Below are positions 20,830 through 28,450 of a stretch of DNA of 64,000 nt, one piece after another (positions within the stretch are counted from its first letter, which is position 1; each line of letters opens with the position of its first letter). The notes beneath the pieces were generated by a model, which ran no database searches, was not told the DNA's origin, and saw only the letters and a program-made list of their open reading frames with translations. The stretch is from positions 372,001-436,000 of the forward strand of contig NZ_QPMM01000010.1 in NCBI RefSeq assembly GCF_003419895.1. The letters run 5' to 3'. The DNA is from Chitinophaga silvatica. GTDB taxonomy: Bacteria > Bacteroidota > Bacteroidia > Chitinophagales > Chitinophagaceae. A program made the position numbers and the translations under genes.

Positions 20830-21210
20830 ATGGTAATTACACATCTCGATCATCTGGTTCTCACCGTACACGATGTAGACCAAACCTGTGAGTTCTACTC
20901 CAACATCTTAGGCTTTGCAGTTATCACCTTTGGAGATAACCGCAAAGCCCTCCAATTCGGTAATCAAAAAATAAATCTGCATCAATACCGGCACGAAATA
21001 GATCCTAAAGCCGCCTATCCTACTCCAGGCTCGGCCGACTTATGCTTTATTGCTGCCACACCAGTAGAAGAAGTACTGAAGGAATTAATGTTGCACAATG
21101 TGGAGATGCTGAGTGGGATCGTAGAGAGAACCGGCGCTGTGGGAAAAATTAGATCCGTGTATTTCAGAGATCCGGATGGGAATTTGCTGGAAGTAAGTAA
21201 TTATGAATAA
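20830..21210 (+). CDS. VOC (glyoxalase/bleomycin resistance-like) family protein
   Basis: At 126 residues this is the usual single-chain VOC length with two beta-alpha-beta-beta-beta halves. The first half starts HLDHLVLTVHDVDQTCEFY, with the probable metal ligand His8. The second ends YFRDPDGNLLEVSNYE, where Glu121 occupies the usual last metal position. His51 (NLHQYRH) may be another ligand. Such proteins include small-molecule resistance proteins, dioxygenases and isomerases, and the substrate cannot be told from sequence. It is co-transcribed with the AraC regulator just upstream. Confidence 0.85.
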   Translation: MVITHLDHLVLTVHDVDQTCEFYSNILGFAVITFGDNRKALQFGNQKINLHQYRHEIDPKAAYPTPGSADLCFIAATPVEEVLKELMLHNVEMLSGIVERTGAVGKIRSVYFRDPDGNLLEVSNYE

Positions 21211-21212
21211 AA

Positions 21213-21243
21213 ATCAAGAAGGATGCAATACATCCTTCTTGAT
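21213..21243. terminator. Bidirectional terminator between convergent genes
   Basis: Perfect 13-bp inverted repeat (21213-21225 and 21231-21243) with a 5-nt loop. It is flanked by an A-run on the left and AATATTT on the right, and sits between the VOC gene stop and the GH127 gene stop. Confidence 0.85.
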
Positions 21244-21248
21244 AATAT

Positions 21249-23198
21249 TTAAGGTTTCAAATTAAACGAAGATAACTTTGTTGGAATCCAGATCTCCATT
21301 TCTCCCTGGCCCCTATTGGCCCAGGAGAAGTAGGGAATAGCAGTAACCGTTTGTTTTTCTGTAGTGATAGATTCTCCATCTGCCGCAAGCTTAACTACCG
21401 GTACTGTAGCTTTCAGGGTAACAACTCCATTTAATAACCCTGGGTTCATTTCTGCCTTAAACGCAGTTTGCTCGGGTACAATAATATTCTTAACCTGTCC
21501 ATTATTATCTATATGTTCCAAACAATACACCAATGGTCCTCTTTGCAAAGCAATCCTGTTTTTATTCTCTTTTATTTTATCGATAGCGGCAACCTTTCTA
21601 ACCTCCATCGGTAAGTTGAGGGTGATTACATCCCCCTTCTTCCAGGTACGGTTAATAACGGCATAGCCTTTATCCATACTATATTCTACATCCTTACCAT
21701 TCACTTTAATCTTATAGCCATCCGAAATCATATCCTTAAAATAATAAGCAGAACCTGGTGTTACTACATTCTGCGCCCAACCCGGAATCCGAAGGTGCAA
21801 CGGAAATCGAAAAGTCCGTTTTGGGCTCACCGTTATATTCACATTCCCCTCCCAAGGGTAATTCGTTTGTTGCTGAATATAAACATTATTATTCTTCAAC
21901 TGAAGATTAGCCGTACTTCCCACGAACAGATTAACCCATATATCCTCATCAGTTTTAGCATACACATAATCTCCTACCGAAGCCACTAACCTGGATATAT
22001 TGGAAGGACAACAAGCAGTGCCAAACCACTCCGACCTGGAGTGCTGCCCACTGCTCGACAATGGATTGCCATAAAAAAAGCGATCGCCACTCAGCGAAAG
22101 TCCATCTAATGCTCCGTTATATAAACTACGCTCCAATACATCTATATACTTAGCATCGCCCGTTAACCCATTCATACGCTGATTCCAAAATACCATCCCC
22201 ACCGATGCACAGGTTTCGCAATAGGCATGCTCGTTAGGCAAATCATAATTTTCCGTAAACCCTTCGTTATGCCCCGACGAACCAATCCCTCCTGTCAGAT
22301 ACATATTCCTATGTACCACATCTTCCCAAACAGCTTCCATTGCCGTCATATAACCACTATCCTTCAACGCCGCCCCAACATCTGCCGCCCCGGTATACAA
22401 ATACATAGCCCTTACCGCATGCCCGGTTATCTTTCTCTGCTCCCTCACCGGAACACTATCCTGACAATACGCAGCATTTTTCCAGTCATCCCAAATCACT
22501 CCTCTCCCATATTTATGCCCCCTCTGCTGCAAAAACCAATCGGCCAACGTCAGATATTTCTTATTCCCTGTAGCCTTATACAACTTTACCAAAGCCAACT
22601 CTATCTCCTCATGCCCCGATACCCAATGCCTGTTCTGCTGCCTGAAAGTAACATCTATATGATCGGCCATCCTTGTAGCCACATCCAACAACTTCGTTTT
22701 ACCCGTTGTATTATAATACGCCACCGCCGCCTCAAATAAATGACCCGCACAATAATCTTCATGCTTCTCCATATCCGTCCACCTCTTATCTAACCCATTT
22801 AGCGTATAAAACGTATTCAAATACCCATCCGGTTGCTGCGCCGCCGCAATCTTATCTATCCACTCATCCGCCGTTTTCTGTAGCTCCGCATCAGGATGGG
22901 TTTTTAAACTGTAAGAAATAGCTTCCAATGCCTTGTAAACATCCGAATCATCGAAGTAAATTCCCTCATGCCTCTCTCCCTGCTTCCTGGCCACCTTCTC
23001 GAAATTCCTGATCCTCGGAGTTTTAACCTCCGTCTGGTATATACATACCGGCAAAGTAACCCTACTAACCGTCTGCTGCCTGGGTGACCAGAATTGATCG
23101 TTGATCGTTACCTGGGAGAAGTTGACCGGTTGCAGCTGCAAGGATTGTGCGGTGGCTTGAGCTGAGATAAAGAGTAGCCCTATTATGAGTTTGTGCAT
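21249..23198 (-). CDS. GH127 family glycoside hydrolase (beta-L-arabinofuranosidase-like), secreted
   Basis: 649 residues from the ATG at 23198. The frame can be extended to a TTG at 23204, but ATG is preferred. The signal peptide is MHKLIIGLLFISAQATAQ. The family signature is clear: the zinc site pieces HAYCETCASVG (Glu near 327, Cys near 329) and FGTACCPSNISR (Cys-Cys near 395) match the Glu-x-Cys and Cys-Cys pairs of GH127. In that family one Cys of the pair is the catalytic nucleophile. It should remove L-arabinofuranose (or a similar sugar) from plant polymers in the periplasm. Its first third is present a second time as a broken copy at 23927-24725. The convergent terminator lies directly after its stop. 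Confidence 0.9.
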   Translation of the reverse strand: MHKLIIGLLFISAQATAQSLQLQPVNFSQVTINDQFWSPRQQTVSRVTLPVCIYQTEVKTPRIRNFEKVARKQGERHEGIYFDDSDVYKALEAISYSLKTHPDAELQKTADEWIDKIAAAQQPDGYLNTFYTLNGLDKRWTDMEKHEDYCAGHLFEAAVAYYNTTGKTKLLDVATRMADHIDVTFRQQNRHWVSGHEEIELALVKLYKATGNKKYLTLADWFLQQRGHKYGRGVIWDDWKNAAYCQDSVPVREQRKITGHAVRAMYLYTGAADVGAALKDSGYMTAMEAVWEDVVHRNMYLTGGIGSSGHNEGFTENYDLPNEHAYCETCASVGMVFWNQRMNGLTGDAKYIDVLERSLYNGALDGLSLSGDRFFYGNPLSSSGQHSRSEWFGTACCPSNISRLVASVGDYVYAKTDEDIWVNLFVGSTANLQLKNNNVYIQQQTNYPWEGNVNITVSPKRTFRFPLHLRIPGWAQNVVTPGSAYYFKDMISDGYKIKVNGKDVEYSMDKGYAVINRTWKKGDVITLNLPMEVRKVAAIDKIKENKNRIALQRGPLVYCLEHIDNNGQVKNIIVPEQTAFKAEMNPGLLNGVVTLKATVPVVKLAADGESITTEKQTVTAIPYFSWANRGQGEMEIWIPTKLSSFNLKP

Positions 23199-23248
23199 TG
23201 GCAAAGTTTCTATCGTGACTGGGTAAGATAGAAAATTTTTGCTGTTAT

Positions 23249-23482
23249 TTATTCTACTTTACGTAGGAAGTTTTTGAAACCACAATAACCTGGTACCGTA
23301 GTATATGTCCATAAATAGGTACCCCCAGTTACATAGCCACTTCCCAAAAATTGTGTACAAATTGTAGTATTAAATAATGCTGGAATATATACATTAAAAG
23401 TACCGGAACCTTTGTATGCTAATGCTCCTCCGGTTATAGCTAGAACAGCGGCAGATACTAAGGCGAATTTTGCTTTCTTCAT
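23249..23482 (-). CDS. C42/PGxC small secreted protein, copy A (77 aa)
   Basis: Member of an eight-copy family in this window. Residues 1-22 are a signal peptide (MKKAKFALVSAAVLAITGG then ALA) with an A-x-A type cleavage site. The mature part is about 54 residues starting YKGSGTF. Cys42 and Cys67 (in VPGYCGF) are the only two cysteines and could form one disulfide. The protein ends FLRKVE. The gene is divergent from the 72-aa gene at 23628, and this pair is repeated almost unchanged at 25971-26694. The start codon is preceded by a hairpin at 23494-23510. The size and signal resemble small Bacteroidota proteins grouped as DUF6520, but I cannot confirm membership. The function is unknown. Confidence 0.75.
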   Translation of the reverse strand: MKKAKFALVSAAVLAITGGALAYKGSGTFNVYIPALFNTTICTQFLGSGYVTGGTYLWTYTTVPGYCGFKNFLRKVE

Positions 23483-23493
23483 AGATTATAGGC

Positions 23494-23510
23494 GCCTTTA
23501 TGGAAAAGGC
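23494..23510 (-). promoter_or_regulatory. Leader hairpin before copy A, with TAAATTTA box
   Basis: GCCTTTTCCATAAAGGC (minus strand) forms a 7-bp stem 11 nt before the ATG. It is preceded by TAAATTTA, which resembles the Bacteroidota -7 element TAnnTTTG. The same arrangement occurs before copies B, C, E and F. Confidence 0.55.
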
Positions 23511-23553
23511 TAAATTTAAATGGTATGATCGGGTTAAATCTAAAAGATTGTAG

Positions 23554-23568
23554 TGCAAGTCGCTTGCA
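23554..23568. promoter_or_regulatory. Palindrome in the divergent promoter region
   Basis: TGCAAGTCGCTTGCA is a perfect 6+6 palindrome between the divergent 77-aa and 72-aa genes. The second divergent pair has TGCAATTCACTTGCA at the matching place (26369-26383). It is a plausible operator for a shared regulator. Confidence 0.45.
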
Positions 23569-23627
23569 TCTGGTTTTAATATTTAAAAGTGAAGAATTTC
23601 TGCAGTAGCTATTAGTATCTTAATCTT

Positions 23628-23846
23628 ATGAAGAAAGTAGCTTTAATATTCTTAATTATTAGTTGCGTTGCAGCTGCGTTGCCAACGATTTATTATATGC
23701 CGGCTAAGGAGCATGGTGTATGCACCGTGCGAACTGTAATTTACTATAGTATTTCGCCTGATACATTTGTAAATAGACCGGAGTTGAAAAGGATTAGGTT
23801 GGCTACGGAGCCTGGAGAGTGTAGGGAGTATGTGGTTTATGATTGA
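23628..23846 (+). CDS. 72-aa small secreted protein, partner of copy A
   Basis: It starts MKKVALIFLIISCVAAALPT, a signal peptide or N-terminal anchor. The mature part has Cys32 (GVCTVRT) and Cys65 in ATEPGECREYVVYD. The PGxC-plus-short-tail ending recalls the 77-aa family. The closest relative is the gene at 26476-26694, which differs at about 17 of 72 positions, mostly conservatively. Upstream, both copies share a block like GAAGAAT..GCAGTAG..TAGTAT before the ATG. No known domain is recognised. Being divergent from copy A with a shared palindromic promoter suggests joint control. Confidence 0.7.
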   Translation: MKKVALIFLIISCVAAALPTIYYMPAKEHGVCTVRTVIYYSISPDTFVNRPELKRIRLATEPGECREYVVYD

Positions 23847-23926
23847 GATCTAGCATTAAGTGTTTAGGATAAAAATTATTTCTGGCATGCTCTTTTTAAA
23901 TTTGTAGCTTACCAGCAGGCACTCCA

Positions 23927-24725
23927 AATACATAGCCCTTACCGCATGCCCTGTTATCTTTCTTTGCTCCCTCACCGGAACACTATCCTGACAATACGCA
24001 GCATTTTTCCAGTCATCCCAAATCACTCCTCTCCCATATTTATGCCCCCTCTGCTGCAAAAACTAATCGGCCAACGTCAGATACTTCTTATTCCCCGTAG
24101 CCTTATACAACTTTACCAACGCCAGCTCTATCTCCTCATGCCCCGATACCCAATGCCTGTTCTGCTGCCTGAAAGTTACATCTATATGATCGGCCATCCT
24201 GGTACCCACATCCAACAACTTCGTTTTACCCGTTGTATTATAATACGCCACCGCCGCCTCAAATAAACGCCCCGCACAATAATCTTCGTGCTTCTCCATA
24301 TCCGTCCACCTTTTATCTAACCCATTCAGCGTATAAAACGTATTTAAATAACCATCCGGCTGCTGCGCCGCCGCAATCTTATCGATCCACTCATCCGCCG
24401 TTTTCTGTAGCTCCGCATCAGGATGAGTTTTTAAACTGTAAGAAATAGCTTCCAATGCCTTGTAAACATCCGAATCATCGAAATAAATTCCCTCATGCCT
24501 CTCGCCCTGCTTCCTCGCCACCTTCTCGAAATTCCTGATCCTCGGAGTTTTAACCTCCGTCTGGTATATACAAACCGGCAAAGTAACCTTGCTAACCGTC
24601 TGCTGCCTGGGTGACCAAAACTGATCGGAGATCGTTACCTGGGAGAAGTTGACCGGTTGCAGCTGCAGGGATTGTGCGGTGGATTGAGCTGAGATGACGA
24701 GTAGCCCAATTATGAGTTTGTGCAT
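23927..24725 (-). pseudogene. Truncated duplicate of the GH127 gene
   Basis: From the ATG at 24725 the frame copies the first ~265 codons of the full GH127 gene with few changes. A TGG codon has become TAG at about 24064-24066, within the stretch that reads LTLADWFLQQRG in the intact copy. The homology continues past that stop to about 23927, near ITGHAVRAMYL, and then breaks into unrelated sequence. The promoter-side sequence (GCAAAGTTTCTATCGTGAC and GATAGAAAAT) is also copied. The gene lacks the zinc/cysteine catalytic residues and cannot be functional. It records a recent segmental duplication at the island border. Confidence 0.9.
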
Positions 24726-24879
24726 TAGCAAAGTTTCTATCGTGACAGGTAAGATAGAAAATTTATTTCAAATTCGAAGACAAGCCGTCTAAAAAGAAGA
24801 GACGCCTTTTTCTTTATGTACATCTCTTATCAATAAGATTTATTGATTTTCATTTTGATATTTATTAATTTAGTTTGAT

Positions 24880-25290
24880 TTAAGCTATCTTTTTTCTAAA
24901 ATTATGCGCTAAAGCCAGTAATGCAGCTTCGATGACTACTTAGTGCATTCCTTTTAGCATAAAATATGAGTTGAAATACTTGTTGTAATCGTTCACCTCG
25001 GAACCTATTGATTGTGTTATAATCAGGCTTACTCATCCCACTACGCCACATAAAATGTATATTCTGCCTTAGTGACTCTCCTATTTTACGGCTGCAGTAT
25101 ATATTATTTATAAGCATAAATAAGAACCTTCAGCAACATCCTTGGATGATAGCTACTAGTTCCTACTGCTTTATATCTATGCAATAGTTGGCTGATATCT
25201 ATCCTTTCAAGTACATCATCTATAACTCGCACTGGATGATGCGTTGCTATCATATCACCTATCTCTGGGGGAAAAGCATCGCCTGATGCT
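24880..25290 (-). pseudogene. Internally deleted IS1182-type transposase remnant
   Basis: Reading the minus strand from about 25290, the N-terminal transposase pieces IATHHPVRVIDDVLERIDIS and HPRMLLKVLIYAYK are seen. A frameshift follows, then NIYCSRKIGESLRQNIHFMW and SGMSKPDYNTINRFRGERLQ. The sequence jumps directly to a C-terminal end (VIEAALLALAHNFRKKIA, stop at 24880-24882). The entire central DDE region is missing and the frame is broken twice. It is a dead element that may still have been movable in trans. Confidence 0.75.
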
Positions 25291-25375
25291 ACCCATCGGC
25301 TTTAAAGACTACTGAAAGTGTTTTTCCTTTGGGCATACTATAGAAACGAAAAAAAACAATCCCAGGATTTTCCAA

Positions 25376-25406
25376 ACAAAAAGAAGGTGTCCTTTTGAGA
25401 CACCCT
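25376..25406 (-). terminator. Terminator of copy H
   Basis: On the minus strand a stem of about 7-8 bp (GGTGTC/GACACC core) is followed by CTTCTTTTTG. An outer 10-bp inverted repeat (25365-25374 with 25422-25431) extends the structure. It lies directly after the stop of the gene at 25434-25664. Confidence 0.65.
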
Positions 25407-25433
25407 CTCTTCGATGAAAATTGGAAAATCCGT

Positions 25434-25664
25434 TTACTCCATTCTGCTGATAGATATTTTCTGGCAGGGGCCAGGCGTTTCAATTGCACAAGTAGTTAAT
25501 GAACCAACTCCTGTAACATACATACCTGCATATGCACCACATATGCTAGCTGTTGAAGTAATTTTTTTATAGACTGTAGGATCGGAAGGTGATTTATAAG
25601 CAATCGCACCGCCAATAATAGCAATGGTTGCAGATGATGATAAAATGAATTTTGCTTTTTTCAT
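25434..25664 (-). CDS. C42/PGxC small secreted protein, copy H (76 aa)
   Basis: Most divergent family member. The signal is MKKAKFILSSSATIAIIGGA then IA, and the mature part starts YKSPSDPTVY. Cys42 is in the invariant position, Cys67 is in the TPGPCQK motif, and there is an extra Cys59. The C-terminus ISISRME keeps the family's final Glu. Upstream it has only a weak version of the leader hairpin. It lies between the IS1182 remnant and copy B. The function is unknown. Confidence 0.7.
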   Translation of the reverse strand: MKKAKFILSSSATIAIIGGAIAYKSPSDPTVYKKITSTASICGAYAGMYVTGVGSLTTCAIETPGPCQKISISRME

Positions 25665-25970
25665 ACAACTATTTTTAAGGTAAAAAATAATAACAATATT
25701 TCTATTATTTTACAATACTTCCTAAAGAATGAAAATAGGTTTTAAAGAGATGATAATATTAAAATTAGCTCTAGTTGATCTACCAGAGTAATCTTTAAGC
25801 TTATACTACAGTCCAGTAATTGCAGCCATTCAATTCTAACAAAACTGTCTTCAATCGTCTTCCACATTATCTCATTCGAATATTTTAAGATAGTCTCTTT
25901 TGTCAGGATAACGAGTAAATTGTAACTCTTCTACTAATCATGGCCTCTATTTAAAACTATGGGCTATTTA

Positions 25971-26204
25971 TTATTCTACTTTGTGAAGAAAATTTCTAAG
26001 ACCACAATAATCGGGGCGTGTGTTATATGTCCAGAAATAGGTTCCCCCAGTGATATAACCACTCCCTAAAAATTGAGTACAAACTGTTGGATTAAATAAT
26101 GCCGGAATATAAATATTAAAAGTAACAGAACCTTTATAAGCTATTGCTCCGCCAGCAATGGCTAGAACAAAGGCAGATGCCAAGGCAAATTTTGCTTTCT
26201 TCAC
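25971..26204 (-). CDS. C42/PGxC small secreted protein, copy B (77 aa, GTG start)
   Basis: Very similar to copy A throughout: signal MKKAKFALASAFVLAIAGG, mature part YKGSVTFNIYIPALF, Cys42, a GSGYITGG core, Cys67 in RPDYCGL and the end NFLHKVE. The codon aligned with the ATG of the other copies is GTG (26202-26204). The leader hairpin at 26215-26231 sits 10 nt upstream, so GTG is very likely the true start. Divergent from the 72-aa gene at 26476, it repeats the A pair, which shows that the two-gene unit was duplicated as a block. Confidence 0.72.
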   Translation of the reverse strand: MKKAKFALASAFVLAIAGGAIAYKGSVTFNIYIPALFNPTVCTQFLGSGYITGGTYFWTYNTRPDYCGLRNFLHKVE

Positions 26205-26214
26205 GGCTATAGGT

Positions 26215-26231
26215 GCCTTTATAAAAAAGGC
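26215..26231 (-). promoter_or_regulatory. Leader hairpin before copy B
   Basis: Minus strand GCCTTTTTTATAAAGGC, a 7-bp stem ending 10 nt before the GTG start, preceded by TAGATTTA. It matches the leader of copy A. Confidence 0.5.
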
Positions 26232-26368
26232 TAAATCTAGATGGTTAATATAAAGATAACCAGATCTATTGACTTCTCCGTCGTTTCAAAGGAGAAAAAG
26301 TTTAAATAATCGAAAGTTTGAAGTAAATATTTCTTGAATATAGCTTGGTCAAATTTATATTAATAGAG

Positions 26369-26383
26369 TGCAATTCACTTGCA
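26369..26383. promoter_or_regulatory. Palindrome in the second divergent promoter region
   Basis: TGCAATTCACTTGCA (5+5 arms) lies between the divergent copy B and its 72-aa partner. It corresponds to the palindrome at 23554-23568. Confidence 0.4.
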
Positions 26384-26475
26384 ATTACTAATCTATAAAG
26401 AATGGCCAATTTGCAACTCTTCAGTTATTTTCTAAGTTGAAGAATCACAGCAGTAGTCTGTAGTATTTTAACATT

Positions 26476-26694
26476 ATGAAAAATGTAGCTTTAATATTTC
26501 TAATTATTAGTGGTATTGCTTCTGCATTGCCAACAATTTATTATATGCCGGCTAAAGAAAATGGTGCGTGCACAGTACAAACCTTAGTGTACTATAGTAT
26601 TGCACCTGATACTTTCACCAATAGACCTGAATTAAAAAGGATTAAATTGGCCACCGAACCAGGGATATGTAAAGAGTATGTGATTTATGATTGA
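26476..26694 (+). CDS. 72-aa small secreted protein, partner of copy B
   Basis: MKNVALIFLIISGIASALPT is a signal or anchor segment. Cys32 (GACTVQT) and Cys65 (EPGICKEYVIYD) are conserved with the copy at 23628, while the Cys13 of that copy's signal is absent here. This leaves exactly two conserved cysteines 33 residues apart. The core RPELKRIKLATEPG is nearly identical between copies. The changes between copies look mostly conservative (R/K, V/I), as expected for a selected protein. The function is unknown. Confidence 0.7.
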   Translation: MKNVALIFLIISGIASALPTIYYMPAKENGACTVQTLVYYSIAPDTFTNRPELKRIKLATEPGICKEYVIYD

Positions 26695-27550
26695 AAATTG
26701 ACATTATTTATCTTGGAATCCACAAAAATACAATTTTCATTTCGACATAAACGTTTCATATCCAGCATTCCATCGTGTTATTTTCGAGCTCCAGAATCGT
26801 CCGCTGTTACTAGGTATCAGTATTATAAAAATATAGTTCCTTTCTGTAACCCTTAGATTATTTTTCATAATGAAATTCTTGAAAACGAAAATTAGGAAAA
26901 TTGTATCCCCTCAATTTAGGATTCCCATAGGGATACATTTCTTAATCAAATCCTTCATCTAATTGAAAAGTCAAAAAATATCGATTGTCAGTGTCCATAA
27001 AAAAATCCAATTGTAGATTTTTGCTAGAAAAGCTAATCAAAATCTATAATTGTGAAATACCCTGATTTTTAATTAGATAACTTGAATGCATTTAGATTGG
27101 TAAAGCAAAAATTAGCCTTGACAACCTATTATGAAGGATGATATGTCGCCATTCTTGATGCATTTCCCATTATATTAATTTTAACTCACCATTCTAATTA
27201 ATTTATCATTTTACATGGGCTTGAGATATTAATTTCTGTCTATTGTCAATATTGACAATTCCCACTAGGTGATTAATGATCCAATTGTTTGATAACTCGT
27301 TTGAATGTCAAACTTATCAATAGCTGTATTCAGTACTCCTAGGTTGTATTTTCTACGAAATTTAAAGGATCACCACGGTACACAATTAGCTGATCTCTAA
27401 AGATTATCAGCATATACGTCGTGAAGACAGACACATGAATATTTTAAATTTGCAAGCAGATTGATATAGAATATATGCTCACTTGCCATGTGCAGATATT
27501 ACAGTAGGTAATTATATACAATACGCACCTTTATAGTTTTATGAATAAAG
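26695..27550. other. Gene-free AT-rich stretch with small palindromes
   Basis: No supported gene was found. It contains an 8-bp stem hairpin with arms TGTATCCC (26902-26909) and GGGATACA (26930-26937), and a perfect 18-bp palindrome ATTGTCAATATTGACAAT at 27242-27259. Both could be protein binding sites or leftovers of decayed mobile elements. Confidence 0.5.
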
Positions 27551-27575
27551 AAGCCTGTCATTTTTCGACAGGCTT
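27551..27575 (-). terminator. Terminator of the gene at 27581-27967
   Basis: Perfect 9-bp stem AAGCCTGTC/GACAGGCTT with a 7-nt loop, directly after the stop codon and with an A/T-rich tail on both sides. Confidence 0.8.
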
Positions 27576-27580
27576 TAATT

Positions 27581-27967
27581 TTATTTGAGAATTTTTGCGA
27601 TGGCCGTTTTTTGGTGTTCATCGTTTAGCTTGAACCACAAAACAGCTTTCATCACATCTTGATCTTCAAAGTAGTCTTTCGTAGACCAATTAAGTAGAAA
27701 ATCTAACGCTAAGTTCATGTCGCTTGCCTCTTTCGGTGTGAGTTTTTGTTTAACCCCATTGAATACAGATTTAGCGTTCATTGTCGCCCGGTTCGCTTCA
27801 TTTAGGAATAAAGCAATCTTTTCTGGATCAGAGTACTTCATGGCGGATTTTATCATTGATTGCGCCGTTATATATTGATCGTAAAAAGATAGCCCCTTAG
27901 CGTTTTGAGCAAATGAAAGGGAACATACTAGCAATAGTACAGGAACAATAGAAAAAACCTTTTTCAT
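27581..27967 (-). CDS. Secreted hypothetical protein (128 aa)
   Basis: The signal peptide is MKKVFSIVPVLLLVCSLSFA. The mature ~107 residues are mainly helical, with DQYITAQSMIKSAMKYSDPE, FLNEANRATMNAKSVFNG and ASDMNLALDFLLNWSTKDYF, and no cysteines. No known family is recognised. The gene ends in a strong terminator. Its 5' side is preceded by a stem at about 27990-28029 (TGCCCCGCG with CGTGGGGCA) and by the long hairpin at 28031-28160. Its composition is closer to the flanking chromosome than to the AT-rich island genes. Confidence 0.65.
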   Translation of the reverse strand: MKKVFSIVPVLLLVCSLSFAQNAKGLSFYDQYITAQSMIKSAMKYSDPEKIALFLNEANRATMNAKSVFNGVKQKLTPKEASDMNLALDFLLNWSTKDYFEDQDVMKAVLWFKLNDEHQKTAIAKILK

Positions 27968-28030
27968 TTAAATTGTTAGTTTTCTTCACTGCCCCGCGTG
28001 AAGGGGTTACAAAAAATTAGCGTGGGGCAT

Positions 28031-28160
28031 TTAGCTAATGGTAAGAAGGTACTGGTATACCTATGGCCCAAATAACTAAAGCCCACGCATTGCGTGAGCG
28101 TTAAGTCTATTTAGTGGGCCGTTTGAAAGATTACCAGTTTTTCTTACCCGAAATAGCTAA
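28031..28160. repeat. 130-bp long imperfect hairpin (MITE-like or structured RNA)
   Basis: Nested inverted segments pair in register from outside to inside: TTAGCTA with TAGCTAA, GGTAAGAA with TTCTTACC, ACTGGTA with TACCAGT, GGCCCA with TGGGCC, CTAAA with TTTAG, and CACGCA with TGCGTG at the tip. They are separated by small internal loops. No coding frame is supported in it. It lies between the lysine-rich ORF at 28186 and the secreted protein gene at 27581-27967. It could be a folded transcript, an attenuator or a small non-autonomous element. No target-site duplication is visible. Confidence 0.65.
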
Positions 28161-28185
28161 CCGCTAATATTTTCTATATGTTAAA

Positions 28186-28356
28186 TTACTTTTCGTCCTT
28201 TTTGTCTTCTTCCTTATCGTCCTCCTTTTTCTTTGGTTTTTTCTTTATTGGCGGAGTATTTAATGCCAATAAAAGCAAAGTGTCGAACGACTGATTGTTT
28301 GTTATTATAACATCAGGCATGTTTTTTACTTCTTTCTTCTTTGGCTTTTTGCCCAT
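28186..28356 (-). CDS. Small lysine-rich ORF (56 aa)
   Basis: An ATG at 28356 opens a 56-codon frame with a charged start (MGKKPKKKEVKNMPDV), a short hydrophobic middle (DTLLLLALNTPP) and a very charged tail (KKKPKKKEDDKEEDKKDEK). The low-complexity Lys/Asp/Glu ends make homology judgement impossible. It may be a real small gene sharing a transcript with 27581-27967, or chance. No domain is recognised. Confidence 0.35.
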   Translation of the reverse strand: MGKKPKKKEVKNMPDVIITNNQSFDTLLLLALNTPPIKKKPKKKEDDKEEDKKDEK

Positions 28357-28450
28357 AATTCACTGATTTTCAAATAAACACGTATACTCCTTTTGCAGCC
28401 TTTCAGCCGGAAAAAACAAAAATAGCATAATTAACCGTATTTGAAAATTC

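Noticed and set aside
24063..24731. A 222-codon GH127-like open frame as a functional gene
   Set aside because: It lacks all catalytic and zinc residues and ends at a stop where the intact copy has Trp. The homology continues beyond the stop, so it is a pseudogene.
23249..26694. Divergent 77-aa/72-aa pair as a toxin-antitoxin system
   Set aside because: Both products carry export signals, so no cytoplasmic antitoxin is evident, and classical TA genes overlap or are co-transcribed rather than divergent.
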